Positions 1-7,257 of a stretch of DNA of 7,553 bases are shown here, piece by piece; the first letter of the stretch is position 1, and every line of letters starts with the position of its first letter. This stretch comes from Gammaproteobacteria bacterium (GTDB taxonomy: Bacteria; Gemmatimonadota; Gemmatimonadetes; Longimicrobiales; Gaopeijiaceae). The DNA is taken from the NCBI GenBank assembly GCA_024638345.1, contig JAHEKL010000132.1, forward strand, positions 1 to 7,553. The letters run 5' to 3'. Under the pieces are notes generated by a model. That model did not search any database. It was not told the origin of the DNA and was given only the letters and a program-made list of their open reading frames with translations. Made by a program: the position numbers and the translations under genes.

Positions 1-290
1 CGGACGATGCGGCACCGGGAAGCCGCCCCTAGCGACTCCACATTCTCCTCCAAGAGCTTCAGGGCTCCATGGCTGCGCTCCACGAAGACCGCCTCTCTGG
101 CACCTCGCGAGAGCGCCTCGAGACCCAACGCGCCCGAGCCTGCGAAGAGGTCCAACACGCGCGCCTCGACAACCCGCGACCCGACCGCGCCCAGCCATGC
201 CTCTCGAATCCGGTCGGTGGTGGGCCGAACGGACCGACCCCGGGGTGCCTTGATCCGGCGCCCGCGCCACTGGCCCGCGATGATCCTCAT
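1..290 (-). CDS. rsmD: 16S rRNA (guanine966-N2)-methyltransferase RsmD, partial (3' end outside window)
   Basis: The family methylates N2 of G966 in 16S rRNA of the small ribosomal subunit, using S-adenosylmethionine. Only the first 96 residues are in the window. They begin with the family's conserved MRIIAGQWRGRRI (residues 1-13), followed by RPTTDRIREA (22-31), which is strongly diagnostic. The SAM-binding motif I, DLFAGSGALGLEALSRG, lies at 47-63, and an acidic residue (E71, in VFVER) ends the second strand as expected for ribose binding. The catalytic NPPY motif would lie beyond the window edge. The ATG at 288-290 overlaps the recJ stop as ATGA. A GGAGG sits only one base upstream of the ATG, too close for a normal ribosome binding site, so initiation probably depends on ribosomes finishing recJ. 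The conserved N terminus leaves little doubt about the start. The family assignment is secure; completeness cannot be judged. Confidence 0.95.
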   Translation of the reverse strand, partial: MRIIAGQWRGRRIKAPRGRSVRPTTDRIREAWLGAVGSRVVEARVLDLFAGSGALGLEALSRGAREAVFVERSHGALKLLEENVESLGAASRCRIV

Positions 291-2053
291 CCCTCCGTGC
301 TGCCACCCGTCGGTCGCAGATCCAATAGGCGCGCTTGCAGGGTTCGCCGTCCACGGTACTCATTCTCCCGCAGCTGAAACAGCGCGTCGATCCGCTGGCG
401 GTAGAGGGAGGCCGGCGGAACGCGCTCCGCCAGGCCGAACCCGATAGCCTCGAGGACGGTCGTTCCGTCGCCCAGACGAAGCTTGAGGTGGTTCTGGCCT
501 ACGACCTTCGGGGGCCCGACCACCTCGAGCCCCCGAGCCCAGAAGACCGGTCTCGGGTTGCCGATCCCGAACGGGCCGACATGTCGGAGCAGCCGGTGCA
601 GGTCGTCGTTTGCCTCGGCGAGCGCGAGCTCCCGATCCCCCCCGACACGGGGCGTCGGAACCCGGCCCTGGAGCTGATCTCGGACATTCGCGTTGAACGA
701 CTCGCGGAACGCTGGGATACGATCGCGCTCGATCTCGAGACCCGCGGCCTGAGCGTGTCCCCCGAACCGGCCCAGATGGCTGCTTCCGGTCTCGATCGCC
801 TGGAGAAGATGAACCCCTGGGATCGAACGGGCGCTGCCCCGACCTCGGTCCCCCTCCATCGCGACGAGCACCACCGGTCGGTGGATCCGCTCGACGAGTC
901 TGGAGGCCACGATCCCGATGACCCCGGGGTGCCAGGAGTCTCCCGACAGGACGACCCCGAAGTCGCGGGTGGCATCGAACTCACCGGCCAGTCGCTCGAG
1001 GGCCTCGTCCAGCGTCGCCCTGTCCTCCTCCCTTCGCACCCGATTGGTCTGCTCCAGCTCGTCCGCGAGCCCTCTCGCTTCCTCGGGGTCCGCCGTCAGC
1101 AGAAGTCGAAGGGCGAGATCTGCGTCGCCCATGCGTCCCACCGCGTTGATCCGAGGTCCCAGCACGAAGCCCACCTGGCCCGCATCCAGGGCGGACCGAC
1201 TCTCCACGCCCGCGACGCGCATCAAGGCTCGGAGACCCGGCTTGGTGGTATACGCCAGGTAGCGGAGCCCGAAGCGGACGAGCACTCGGTTCTCACCGGT
1301 GAGCGGGACGAGATCGGCCACCGTCGCCAGGGCCACGAGATCGAGATGCGGCCAGAGCTCGTCCATGGGCACCCCGCGGGCTGTGCCCAGCGCCTGACAG
1401 AGCTTGAAGACTACGCCGGTTCCGCACAGCTGTGGGAAGGGGTAGGTGGAGTCCGGCCGGTTCGGATTCACGACCGCGAGAGCCCGCGGGAGCTCACTCG
1501 TCGGCACGTGATGGTCCGTCACGATCACGTCCAATCCGCTCTCGACCGCCTGCTCGATCGCAGCGTGCGCGACCACTCCCGAATCGCAGGTGACGATCAG
1601 CGACGCCTCGGCCTCAACGGCCGCGCGAATCCCCGCTGGCCCCAGATCGTAGCCGTCCCTCAGACGGTGTGGGACGAATGGGACGGCTTTCGCCCCCAGG
1701 CGGCGGAGCCACAGGGTGAGTAGGGCCGCCGCACACACGCCGTCGACATCGTAGTCGCCATGAACCAGGATCGTCTCATCGCCCTGGATGGCGGCGAGGA
1801 TCCGCTCGACGGCCCTTTCCAGATCCTTCATGTCCTCCGCAGGATGAAGGTCCTCGAGCTGGGGGCGGAGAAAGCGCTTCGCGAGCTCTGGATCGGTGAC
1901 GTCGCGGACGGCGAGGATGCCGCAGACCGCGGGAGGGAGAGACAGCTCCCGAGTCAGCCGACGGACGACTTCGGGGTCAGGGGGGTTGGGAAGCCTCCAC
2001 TCGGGTGGAGGTAGTGGAGGAAGGATTGCGGCCTTCGCGGGGGGCTGCGTCAC
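287..2053 (-). CDS. recJ: Single-stranded-DNA-specific 5'-3' exonuclease RecJ
   Basis: The family degrades single-stranded DNA 5' to 3' in the cytoplasm, serving RecF-pathway recombination, mismatch repair and base excision repair. The 588 residues match the usual bacterial length. DHH-domain motifs appear in order: HGDYDVDG (98-105), CDSG (156-159), TDHH (179-182), NPNRPD (196-201), DLVALATVAD (238-247) and INAVGRMG (302-309). The DHHA1 domain follows, with WHPGVIGIVASRL (374-386), GRGSARS (404-410) and GRFGGHAQAAGL (428-439). A C-terminal OB-like region starts near HVGPFGIGNPRPVF (491-504). All expected metal-binding aspartates and histidines are present; motif II reads DSG where E. coli has DNG. 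The first 27 residues are proline-rich and probably disordered. Translation starts at a GTG (2051-2053) that overlaps the preceding stop as GTGA, with a strong upstream purine-rich site at 2064-2073. No extra domain or break is seen. Confidence 0.97.
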   Translation of the reverse strand: MTQPPAKAAILPPLPPPEWRLPNPPDPEVVRRLTRELSLPPAVCGILAVRDVTDPELAKRFLRPQLEDLHPAEDMKDLERAVERILAAIQGDETILVHGDYDVDGVCAAALLTLWLRRLGAKAVPFVPHRLRDGYDLGPAGIRAAVEAEASLIVTCDSGVVAHAAIEQAVESGLDVIVTDHHVPTSELPRALAVVNPNRPDSTYPFPQLCGTGVVFKLCQALGTARGVPMDELWPHLDLVALATVADLVPLTGENRVLVRFGLRYLAYTTKPGLRALMRVAGVESRSALDAGQVGFVLGPRINAVGRMGDADLALRLLLTADPEEARGLADELEQTNRVRREEDRATLDEALERLAGEFDATRDFGVVLSGDSWHPGVIGIVASRLVERIHRPVVLVAMEGDRGRGSARSIPGVHLLQAIETGSSHLGRFGGHAQAAGLEIERDRIPAFRESFNANVRDQLQGRVPTPRVGGDRELALAEANDDLHRLLRHVGPFGIGNPRPVFWARGLEVVGPPKVVGQNHLKLRLGDGTTVLEAIGFGLAERVPPASLYRQRIDALFQLRENEYRGRRTLQARLLDLRPTGGSTEG

Positions 2054-2946
2054 TCCTGCTGAACCTCCTCCTTCCCTGCGTCCTCGCCCATGACGGTGTC
2101 ATCGACTTCACCCGCGTCCTCGCCATCGAACTCGGCCTCTTCATCCCCCGCTTCTTCGCCGATGCTCGCCGAGGGCAGCTCCACGGGCTTCTCGAGATCG
2201 TGGTCCAACACCGGTTCGGGCTCCGTAGTGAGAATGACCCCGCAGTTCTCGCAGCGGATCAGACTCTGACTGCGCCGAATCTCGTTCTGGAGCTGGAGTG
2301 GGATCAGACCGAAGCAGTGACCACAGGCACCGTCTTCGAGCAGCGGGGCCACGATCACGGGGCGGCCGGACTCGTGAAAGGCATCGTAGACGCGGCGTTG
2401 GGCTTCTCCAACGTGCTCGAGGATATCCTTTCGACGCTGCCGGAAGTCCTCCATCAGACGGGAATACTTGCGGCGTTCCTCGTGAAGCGCCTCCTGCTGC
2501 GGTACGACGAGCGAACGGGCTTCCTTCGTCGCCGCTTCGAGCTCCTCGACGGCCATCTCGGACCGACGAATCTGATCGAGTATCTGGAGCGCCTCTTGCT
2601 CGTCCCCCTCGATCGCGCGCCGAATGATGTCGAGCTCGGCCTGGACCGCGGCCTCCTCCCGCAGGTTGGACACGCGGTTCAGCCGCTGGTCCATCCGCTC
2701 CGCGCGGGCTCGCTTGTCGTCCGCCGACCGCTCCAAGCTACGGGCGTCTGCGTTCATCTGTGACAGGCGCTCGGTCAGCTGAGTCAGCTCGGACTCGAGC
2801 GCGAGCGCTGGCTCCTCGACCTCGGCCAACCGCTCGTCGAAGATCGCGAGCGCCTGCTTGATCTCGCGAATCCTCTCATCCAGCTTCTGGACCTCCCTCA
2901 GGGAGCCCATGGTCGTGTTGGTCATCAACTCATCCGTTGTTTGCAT
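2050..2946 (-). CDS. Coiled-coil protein with C-terminal C4 zinc ribbon (CT398/CdsZ-like, zf-RING_7 family)
   Basis: This 298-residue protein has a long, highly charged helical region (about 15-190) that should form an antiparallel coiled-coil hairpin. A C4 zinc ribbon follows: C208-x-x-C211 and C232-x-x-C235, in the contexts ACGHC and RCENCG. This is the architecture of the widespread CT398/CdsZ-like family, whose Chlamydia member is a zinc-hook protein with coiled coil; the biochemical role is generally unknown. After the ribbon comes an acidic tail (241-298) with 23 Asp/Glu and only two Lys, including the pentapeptide GEDAG twice (275-279 and 287-291). No signal peptide or membrane segment is seen, so it is probably cytoplasmic. 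The frame stays open upstream to an ATG at 3213, but that extension lies inside dnaG and lacks family character. I chose the ATG at 2944-2946, which has an AAGGAG upstream; ATGs at 2925 and 2910 are alternatives. The start overlaps the dnaG end by 17 bp and the stop overlaps recJ. The gene's place between primase and RecJ suggests a nucleic-acid role, but that is inference. Confidence 0.88.
   Translation of the reverse strand: MQTTDELMTNTTMGSLREVQKLDERIREIKQALAIFDERLAEVEEPALALESELTQLTERLSQMNADARSLERSADDKRARAERMDQRLNRVSNLREEAAVQAELDIIRRAIEGDEQEALQILDQIRRSEMAVEELEAATKEARSLVVPQQEALHEERRKYSRLMEDFRQRRKDILEHVGEAQRRVYDAFHESGRPVIVAPLLEDGACGHCFGLIPLQLQNEIRRSQSLIRCENCGVILTTEPEPVLDHDLEKPVELPSASIGEEAGDEEAEFDGEDAGEVDDTVMGEDAGKEEVQQE
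2064..2073 (-). promoter_or_regulatory. Ribosome binding site of recJ, inside the zinc-ribbon gene
   Basis: AAGGAGGAGG on the minus strand, ten bases before the recJ GTG. It is the strongest Shine-Dalgarno-like match in the window and it lies within the Lys/Glu codons at the end of the upstream gene. It supports the GTG start and suggests that recJ can recruit ribosomes itself as well as by the GTGA overlap. Confidence 0.65.
2078..2124 (-). repeat. Short in-frame direct repeat encoding GEDAG
   Basis: The 11 bases gcgtcctcgcc (plus strand) occur at 2078-2088 and again at 2114-2124, exactly 36 bases (12 codons) apart. They encode the repeated pentapeptide GEDAG in the acidic tail of the zinc-ribbon protein. 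With only two copies this could be slippage or duplication within a low-complexity tail, or chance in Asp/Glu/Ala-rich codons. Confidence 0.5.
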
Positions 2947-4771
2947 TGATTCGGTGCTCTCCTTCTCGGATTCCCACTTGTCGCTCGTTCCGAACGACGT
3001 TCCAACGTCCTCGCCGACTCTTCCGCAGCTCGTCCAACCGCTCCAGCACCTCACGCTTGTCCTCGTCCGAGGTGGCCAGGCGCAGATCTCGCTCCAACGC
3101 GTCCTGCTGCTCCTGAAGCGGCCTGTCCTCCATGTAGGACAGGCAGTCCGTGAAAGCCTGCTGCGGGTGCTGAATGTCCTGCGGATCCCCGAGGAGTCCC
3201 TCCAATGCGGCATGGGCCTCGGGCGCCAGTTCCAATACCGGGACTTCGAGATCAGGATTCTCCATCAGCGCCTCGAAGATGGCCCGATAGACCGGGTCAC
3301 GGAACTCCCCGGGACCGATTCGCTCGAGCGCGCGATCCAGCCAGCTGCGGGAGCGGAGCAGGATCAGCAGTAGCTGACGCTCCGCGCCGACGGAGGAGAC
3401 GTCCATCCGCATCCGGCGATCCGATCGGCCGGCCGGCGGCCGTGCGCCCGCCTCCGTCGCCGTGAATCGACCCATCGTGACACGTTTGCGTTCGAGCTCG
3501 GACTCGAGCGTCTCACGGCGCACGCCGGTGCGCTCCGCTACTCTCGAGACATAGATGTCTCTGAGCGTCGGATCCTTCGTCGACCGCAGGGTCGGCAACA
3601 GCTTGTCCACCGCCACGCGAACACGGTCGATCGAGTCGAAATAGCCCTTCTCGTCCAGGAGCTGGAGCTTGCGGTCCAACACGTCCACGGCTGCGTCGAG
3701 ATACGCCTTCAGGCCGTCTCTGCCTTCTGCCCGCACCACGGTGTCCGGATCCTCACCGGAAGGGAATGTCACTACCGCGGGCTGGACTCCGTGCGCCAAC
3801 AGTGCATCCGCGGCTCTGAAGGTCGCACGTAGCCCCGCCTCGTCCGAGTCGAAGAGCAGGCTGGCCTTCTTCGCATATCGCGAGATGAGGCGAGCCTGCT
3901 CATCCGTCATCGCGGTCCCTAGGGTGGCCACGGCATGCGTGACGTCCGCCGCAGCGAGGGCCACGACGTCCATGTATCCCTCCACGACCAGGGCACAGCC
4001 TTCTCGGCGAATCGAGTTACGATTCCAGCCCAGGGCGTAGAGGACCTCGCCCTTCCGATAGATGGACGATTCGGGAGAGTTGAGGTACTTGGGCCGCCCC
4101 TTCCCGCCGCTGTCCAGCACGCGCCCACCGAAGCCGACCACACGACCGGTGACCGACTCGATCGGGAAGATCAGCCTTCCTCGGAATCGATCATACGGTT
4201 CGGGACGACGCTCCGAGGTGGTCAGCAGACCCACCTCCACCAGCAGGGCCTCCTCGAACCCGTGGGCGGACGCCGCGTCCTTCAGCGCCTGCCACTCGTC
4301 CGGGGCCCAGCCGAGCCCGAAGCGTTCCGCGGTCTCCGGGTCGATCCCGCGCCGTTCGACGTAGTCTCTAGCCCGCCCTCCTTCTTTCGGGTCCAGGAGC
4401 CTGCTCCTGAACCAGCTCTGAGCGAAGGCGTTGGCCTCGAAGTGCGTCCGGTACGGGTCCTCTCGGTCACCTTCGGCGGTGACCTCGCGAACCTCGACTC
4501 CGAATCGCTCTCCCAGCGACCGAATCGCATCCTGGAAGTCCATCCCCGTTCTCTTCATCACGAACGTGAAGATGTCTCCCGACTCTCCACAGCCGAAGCA
4601 TTTGTAGAAGCCCTTGTCGGGCACGACATAGAATGACGGAGTGCGGTCATCGTGGAATGGGCACTTCCCCTTCCAGTCCTTCCCGGAGCGCTTGAGCTGG
4701 ACGCTCTCGCCGATGAGGGCCACCAGATCGGCCCGGTTCCGAACCTCCTCTACGGTCTCGTCCGGAATCAT
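2930..4771 (-). CDS. dnaG: DNA primase DnaG
   Basis: The family makes the short RNA primers that start leading- and lagging-strand synthesis at the replication fork, working with the replicative helicase DnaB. The 613 residues are close to the E. coli (581) and Bacillus (about 600) lengths. The N-terminal CHC2 zinc finger has C37, H40, C58 and C61 (in KCPFHDDRTPSF and YKCFGCGESGD). The catalytic core includes YDRFRGRLIFPI (193-204), VGFGGR (212-217) and KYLNSPES (228-235), the basic RNA-polymerase ridge. The TOPRIM fold has EGYMDV (264-269) and the acidic pair in FDSDEAG (307-313); GEDPD (339-343) supplies the third metal-binding position. From about 455 onward a helical domain should bind DnaB. 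The ATG at 4769-4771 has GGGAG at 4778-4782, six bases away, and lies 16 bp after the mutS2 stop. The last bases also carry the start of the next gene. No oddities were seen in the key residues. Confidence 0.97.
   Translation of the reverse strand: MIPDETVEEVRNRADLVALIGESVQLKRSGKDWKGKCPFHDDRTPSFYVVPDKGFYKCFGCGESGDIFTFVMKRTGMDFQDAIRSLGERFGVEVREVTAEGDREDPYRTHFEANAFAQSWFRSRLLDPKEGGRARDYVERRGIDPETAERFGLGWAPDEWQALKDAASAHGFEEALLVEVGLLTTSERRPEPYDRFRGRLIFPIESVTGRVVGFGGRVLDSGGKGRPKYLNSPESSIYRKGEVLYALGWNRNSIRREGCALVVEGYMDVVALAAADVTHAVATLGTAMTDEQARLISRYAKKASLLFDSDEAGLRATFRAADALLAHGVQPAVVTFPSGEDPDTVVRAEGRDGLKAYLDAAVDVLDRKLQLLDEKGYFDSIDRVRVAVDKLLPTLRSTKDPTLRDIYVSRVAERTGVRRETLESELERKRVTMGRFTATEAGARPPAGRSDRRMRMDVSSVGAERQLLLILLRSRSWLDRALERIGPGEFRDPVYRAIFEALMENPDLEVPVLELAPEAHAALEGLLGDPQDIQHPQQAFTDCLSYMEDRPLQEQQDALERDLRLATSDEDKREVLERLDELRKSRRGRWNVVRNERQVGIREGEHRINANNG
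2959..2964 (-). promoter_or_regulatory. Ribosome binding site of the zinc-ribbon gene, inside dnaG
   Basis: AAGGAG on the minus strand, 12 bases before the ATG at 2944-2946. The spacing is somewhat long but the match is the best near any candidate start. It lies within the last codons of dnaG, so ribosomes completing primase would cover and then free it, which favours coupled translation. Confidence 0.55.
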
Positions 4772-4777
4772 CTCGAA

Positions 4778-4782
4778 CTCCC
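4778..4782 (-). promoter_or_regulatory. Ribosome binding site of dnaG
   Basis: GGGAG on the minus strand, six bases before the dnaG ATG, within the 16-bp spacer after the mutS2 stop. Its position supports the assigned primase start. Confidence 0.6.
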
Positions 4783-4787
4783 GTGGA

Positions 4788-7205
4788 TCATCGCAGCACC
4801 GCCACGGTCACACCCGCTCCCCCTTCCCCGTGGCGACCGGGCCGAAACTCGCCTATACGAGGGTCCGTCTCCAGGATCTCTCGCACACGTGCCTTCACGG
4901 CGCCGGTTCCCAGACCGTGTATGATCCGGATCTCGGAGAGACCTTGGACGATCGCTCCGTCCAGAGCGCGCTCGAGATGGAGTTCCACTTCGTCCACACG
5001 GAGACCGCGCAGGTCGACCTCGTCAGGGACCTCGGGGCCTTGGTCGGTCCACTCCTGCCGCGTCGGCCGCTCCTTCGGCTGCTCCGGCGCGTCGGTGACG
5101 GGTTCGATCTCCTCCCGGGGAACCTGCAGCTTGACCCCGCCGACCTCCAGGGTGACGCGGTCTTCTCTCGTCTCGCGAACCACGCCGACGGTTCCGCTCT
5201 CCAGGAGTCGAGCCCGGTCTCCGGACGCTACGGGCCGAAGGTCGCGCCGCCTCGACGACGACCGTCGCCGGGGCGAGAGCTCCTGTTGCTTCCGGGCGGC
5301 CTCTTCGATTCGGCGGCGAGCACGGGTCGCGACCTCCGAGACGCCCTCTCTCTCGACCCCCTCCAGCTCTCCTATCGCGGCCTCGACCTCCTGTCGGGCC
5401 TCCAGGAGGAGGTGGCGGGCCCGGTCACGAGCACTCGCCTCGAGGGTTCGCTCACGCTCCCCGAGTCGAGCCACGCGCGTCTCCGCCTCCTCGAGCTGCG
5501 CTTTCGCTTCGGCCTCGGCCACACGGGCGGTCTCGAGCGCGTCCTCGAGCTCTCGCTCCCGGGTCTCGAGGTCCTGGAGGAGCGCCTCGAGCCGCAGCTC
5601 CTTCGAGTCGACGTAGGCTTCAGCCCTATCGAGAAGGTGGTCCGGGAACCCCAATCGTCGGGCGATCGCAAGGCCGAAGCTTCGGCCGGGACGTCCCTTC
5701 TGGAGCTGGTAGGTCGGGGCAAGCTGGTGCGCATCGAACAGAAGTGAGGCATTCACAATGCCGCTCCCCTCCGAGTCCAGCTGCTTGAGCGCACCCAGAT
5801 GAGAGGTCACGAACGCCACCGCACCACTCTCGACCAGCGCTTCGAGGATCACACGAGCCAAGGCGGCCCCTTCCGTCGGATCCGTGCCCGTCCCCAGCTC
5901 GTCAATCAGCACGAGGGTGCCAGAGCCCGCCTCGGCCAGAATCTGTCTGGCGTTCTCCACGTGTGCGGAAAACGTCGAGAGCGACTCCGCGATCGACTGC
6001 TCGTCACCGATGTCCGCGAACACGTCGCGCAGGAGTGGCAGACGGGTCCCTTCACCGACCGGAGGAATCACGCCGCTCTGGGCAAGCGCGTGGATCAATC
6101 CGACCGTCTTCAGAAGCACGGTCTTCCCGCCCGTATTCGGTCCCGAAACCACGACTACCCTCTCCTGCGGATCGAGGGTCAGGGAGAAGGGGACGGCCCT
6201 ACCCTCCGGGCCGAGTAGGAGCGGGTGACGCCCATCGACGATCTGGAGCGCCTCCGTTCCGGTTTCGTCGATCCGAGGAGCCGCCGCCTTCCAGGCCCTC
6301 GCCGTGAGCGCTCGGGCGGAGAGCGAGTCGAGCTCGATCTGAGCCTGAAAACCGTCCGCGAGCTCGGACTGGAGCGGTCTCAGGCGACCCGTCGCCTCGT
6401 CGAGGAGGCGCTCGATCTCCCGGGCTTCCTCGCGCTCCAGGTCGTGCAGCTCATTCATGAGCTGTATGGCCAATGGCGGCTCCACGAAGAGCGACGCCCC
6501 GGTGGCTGACTCTCCTCTTATGATCCCGCCAATGGAGGATTTGGCTTCCCTCCGAACCGGGATCACATACCGACCGTCTCGAATGGACACCGACGCTCCA
6601 TCGACGCGGTGGGCGTCCGGAAGCGAATCCATCAGCTTTTCCAGCTTTTGCACCACGGTCCCGCGAAGCGCTCGGAGCTCGGTACGAATCCGACGTAGCG
6701 CGGTGCTGGCGTCGTCTCGCACGAGGCCCTCTTCGTCCACGATCCTAGAGAGATCCTGCTCCAAGGTCGCGTGAACGGGGAGTCGGGACCGGATCGCGCA
6801 GAGGTGAGGGCTCGAGTCGACCTCGTGCCCGTGCTCGTTCGACTCTTCCGCCGACGCATCATCGGACGGCCCGACGAGCTGTTCGATCTGAACCGAGAGC
6901 TCCCTGCTGGAGGCCAAGAAGCGGAGGAGTATGGAGAGCTCGGCAGGACTCAGCGCGGCACCTGCGGGCTCGAGTGAGCGCAGGGGTCCGCTGATGTCGG
7001 GGAATGACGGGGGGGACCAATCCGGCTTCGTGTCCAGCCGGCTGAGGATCTCGGCAACTCTATCCAGCTCTCGACCGATCAGGACGGCGTTCGTGCCGGG
7101 TCGGAGACCCAGGACGTGAGCGCGTCCCATCGGAGTGGCGGACCGCCCTGCGATCGTCTCCAGAACCCGTTCGAACTCCAGGACGACGAGGGCGTGCCGA
7201 TTCAC
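4788..7205 (-). CDS. mutS2: MutS2: MutS-family ATPase with C-terminal Smr domain
   Basis: MutS2 proteins lack the mismatch-reading domains of MutS. Family members suppress recombination by acting on branched DNA, and in Bacillus MutS2 binds collided ribosomes and splits them; which role applies here cannot be told from sequence. The chosen start gives 805 residues, typical for the family. Key features: the core and clamp (about 1-330), with RDGRYVIPVRREAKSSIGGIIRG (209-231) and TGASLFVEP (235-243); Walker A GPNTGGKT (355-362); Walker B LVLIDELGTGTDP (431-443); a long charged coiled coil (about 530-645); a small beta domain (about 662-703); and the Smr domain with VDLRGLRVDEV (730-740), HGLGTGAV (763-770) and FRPGRHGEGGAGVT (787-800). 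The GTG at 7203-7205 is preferred over the GTG at 7221-7223: it gives the family-like N terminus NRHALVVLEFERVLE and has GAGGAG seven bases upstream. An acidic, probably disordered insertion lies near 113-133, and an Arg/Ser-rich linker at 644-654. Confidence 0.95.
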   Translation of the reverse strand: MNRHALVVLEFERVLETIAGRSATPMGRAHVLGLRPGTNAVLIGRELDRVAEILSRLDTKPDWSPPSFPDISGPLRSLEPAGAALSPAELSILLRFLASSRELSVQIEQLVGPSDDASAEESNEHGHEVDSSPHLCAIRSRLPVHATLEQDLSRIVDEEGLVRDDASTALRRIRTELRALRGTVVQKLEKLMDSLPDAHRVDGASVSIRDGRYVIPVRREAKSSIGGIIRGESATGASLFVEPPLAIQLMNELHDLEREEAREIERLLDEATGRLRPLQSELADGFQAQIELDSLSARALTARAWKAAAPRIDETGTEALQIVDGRHPLLLGPEGRAVPFSLTLDPQERVVVVSGPNTGGKTVLLKTVGLIHALAQSGVIPPVGEGTRLPLLRDVFADIGDEQSIAESLSTFSAHVENARQILAEAGSGTLVLIDELGTGTDPTEGAALARVILEALVESGAVAFVTSHLGALKQLDSEGSGIVNASLLFDAHQLAPTYQLQKGRPGRSFGLAIARRLGFPDHLLDRAEAYVDSKELRLEALLQDLETRERELEDALETARVAEAEAKAQLEEAETRVARLGERERTLEASARDRARHLLLEARQEVEAAIGELEGVEREGVSEVATRARRRIEEAARKQQELSPRRRSSSRRRDLRPVASGDRARLLESGTVGVVRETREDRVTLEVGGVKLQVPREEIEPVTDAPEQPKERPTRQEWTDQGPEVPDEVDLRGLRVDEVELHLERALDGAIVQGLSEIRIIHGLGTGAVKARVREILETDPRIGEFRPGRHGEGGAGVTVAVLR

Positions 7206-7212
7206 GGCTTCG

Positions 7213-7218
7213 CTCCTC
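7213..7218 (-). promoter_or_regulatory. Ribosome binding site of mutS2
   Basis: On the minus strand this reads GAGGAG, seven bases before the GTG at 7203-7205. It decides between two in-frame GTG starts: the upstream one at 7221-7223 has only a weak GAGAG-type match, and its six extra residues would place this purine run inside the coding region. Confidence 0.65.
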
Positions 7219-7257
7219 GCCACCGAAGCCGACTCTCGTCCGATGGCGGTCGCATCT

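Noticed and set aside
335..1723. Long plus-strand open frame (462 codons) opposite recJ
   Set aside because: It is antisense to well-conserved RecJ motifs, its translation has no recognisable domain, and long antisense frames are expected at high GC.
2005..2763. Plus-strand open frame (252 codons) opposite the zinc-ribbon gene
   Set aside because: It is the complement of the charged coiled-coil codons, shows no domain, and the opposite strand encodes a clear C4 zinc ribbon.
2947..3213. N-terminal extension of the zinc-ribbon protein to an ATG at 3213
   Set aside because: The extra 89 residues lie wholly within the dnaG C-terminal coding region in another frame, are Arg/Ser/Thr-rich shadow sequence, and a better ribosome site supports the ATG at 2946.
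4641..5747. Plus-strand open frame (368 codons) opposite mutS2 and the dnaG start
   Set aside because: It runs across two real genes on the other strand, and its Leu/Arg/Glu-rich composition mirrors the antisense of the MutS2 coiled coil. No family is recognisable.
7206..7257. Possible promoter or terminator between yqeY and mutS2
   Set aside because: The 52 bases show no convincing -35/-10 pair and no GC hairpin followed by a T run; it is best read as a within-operon spacer with a ribosome site.
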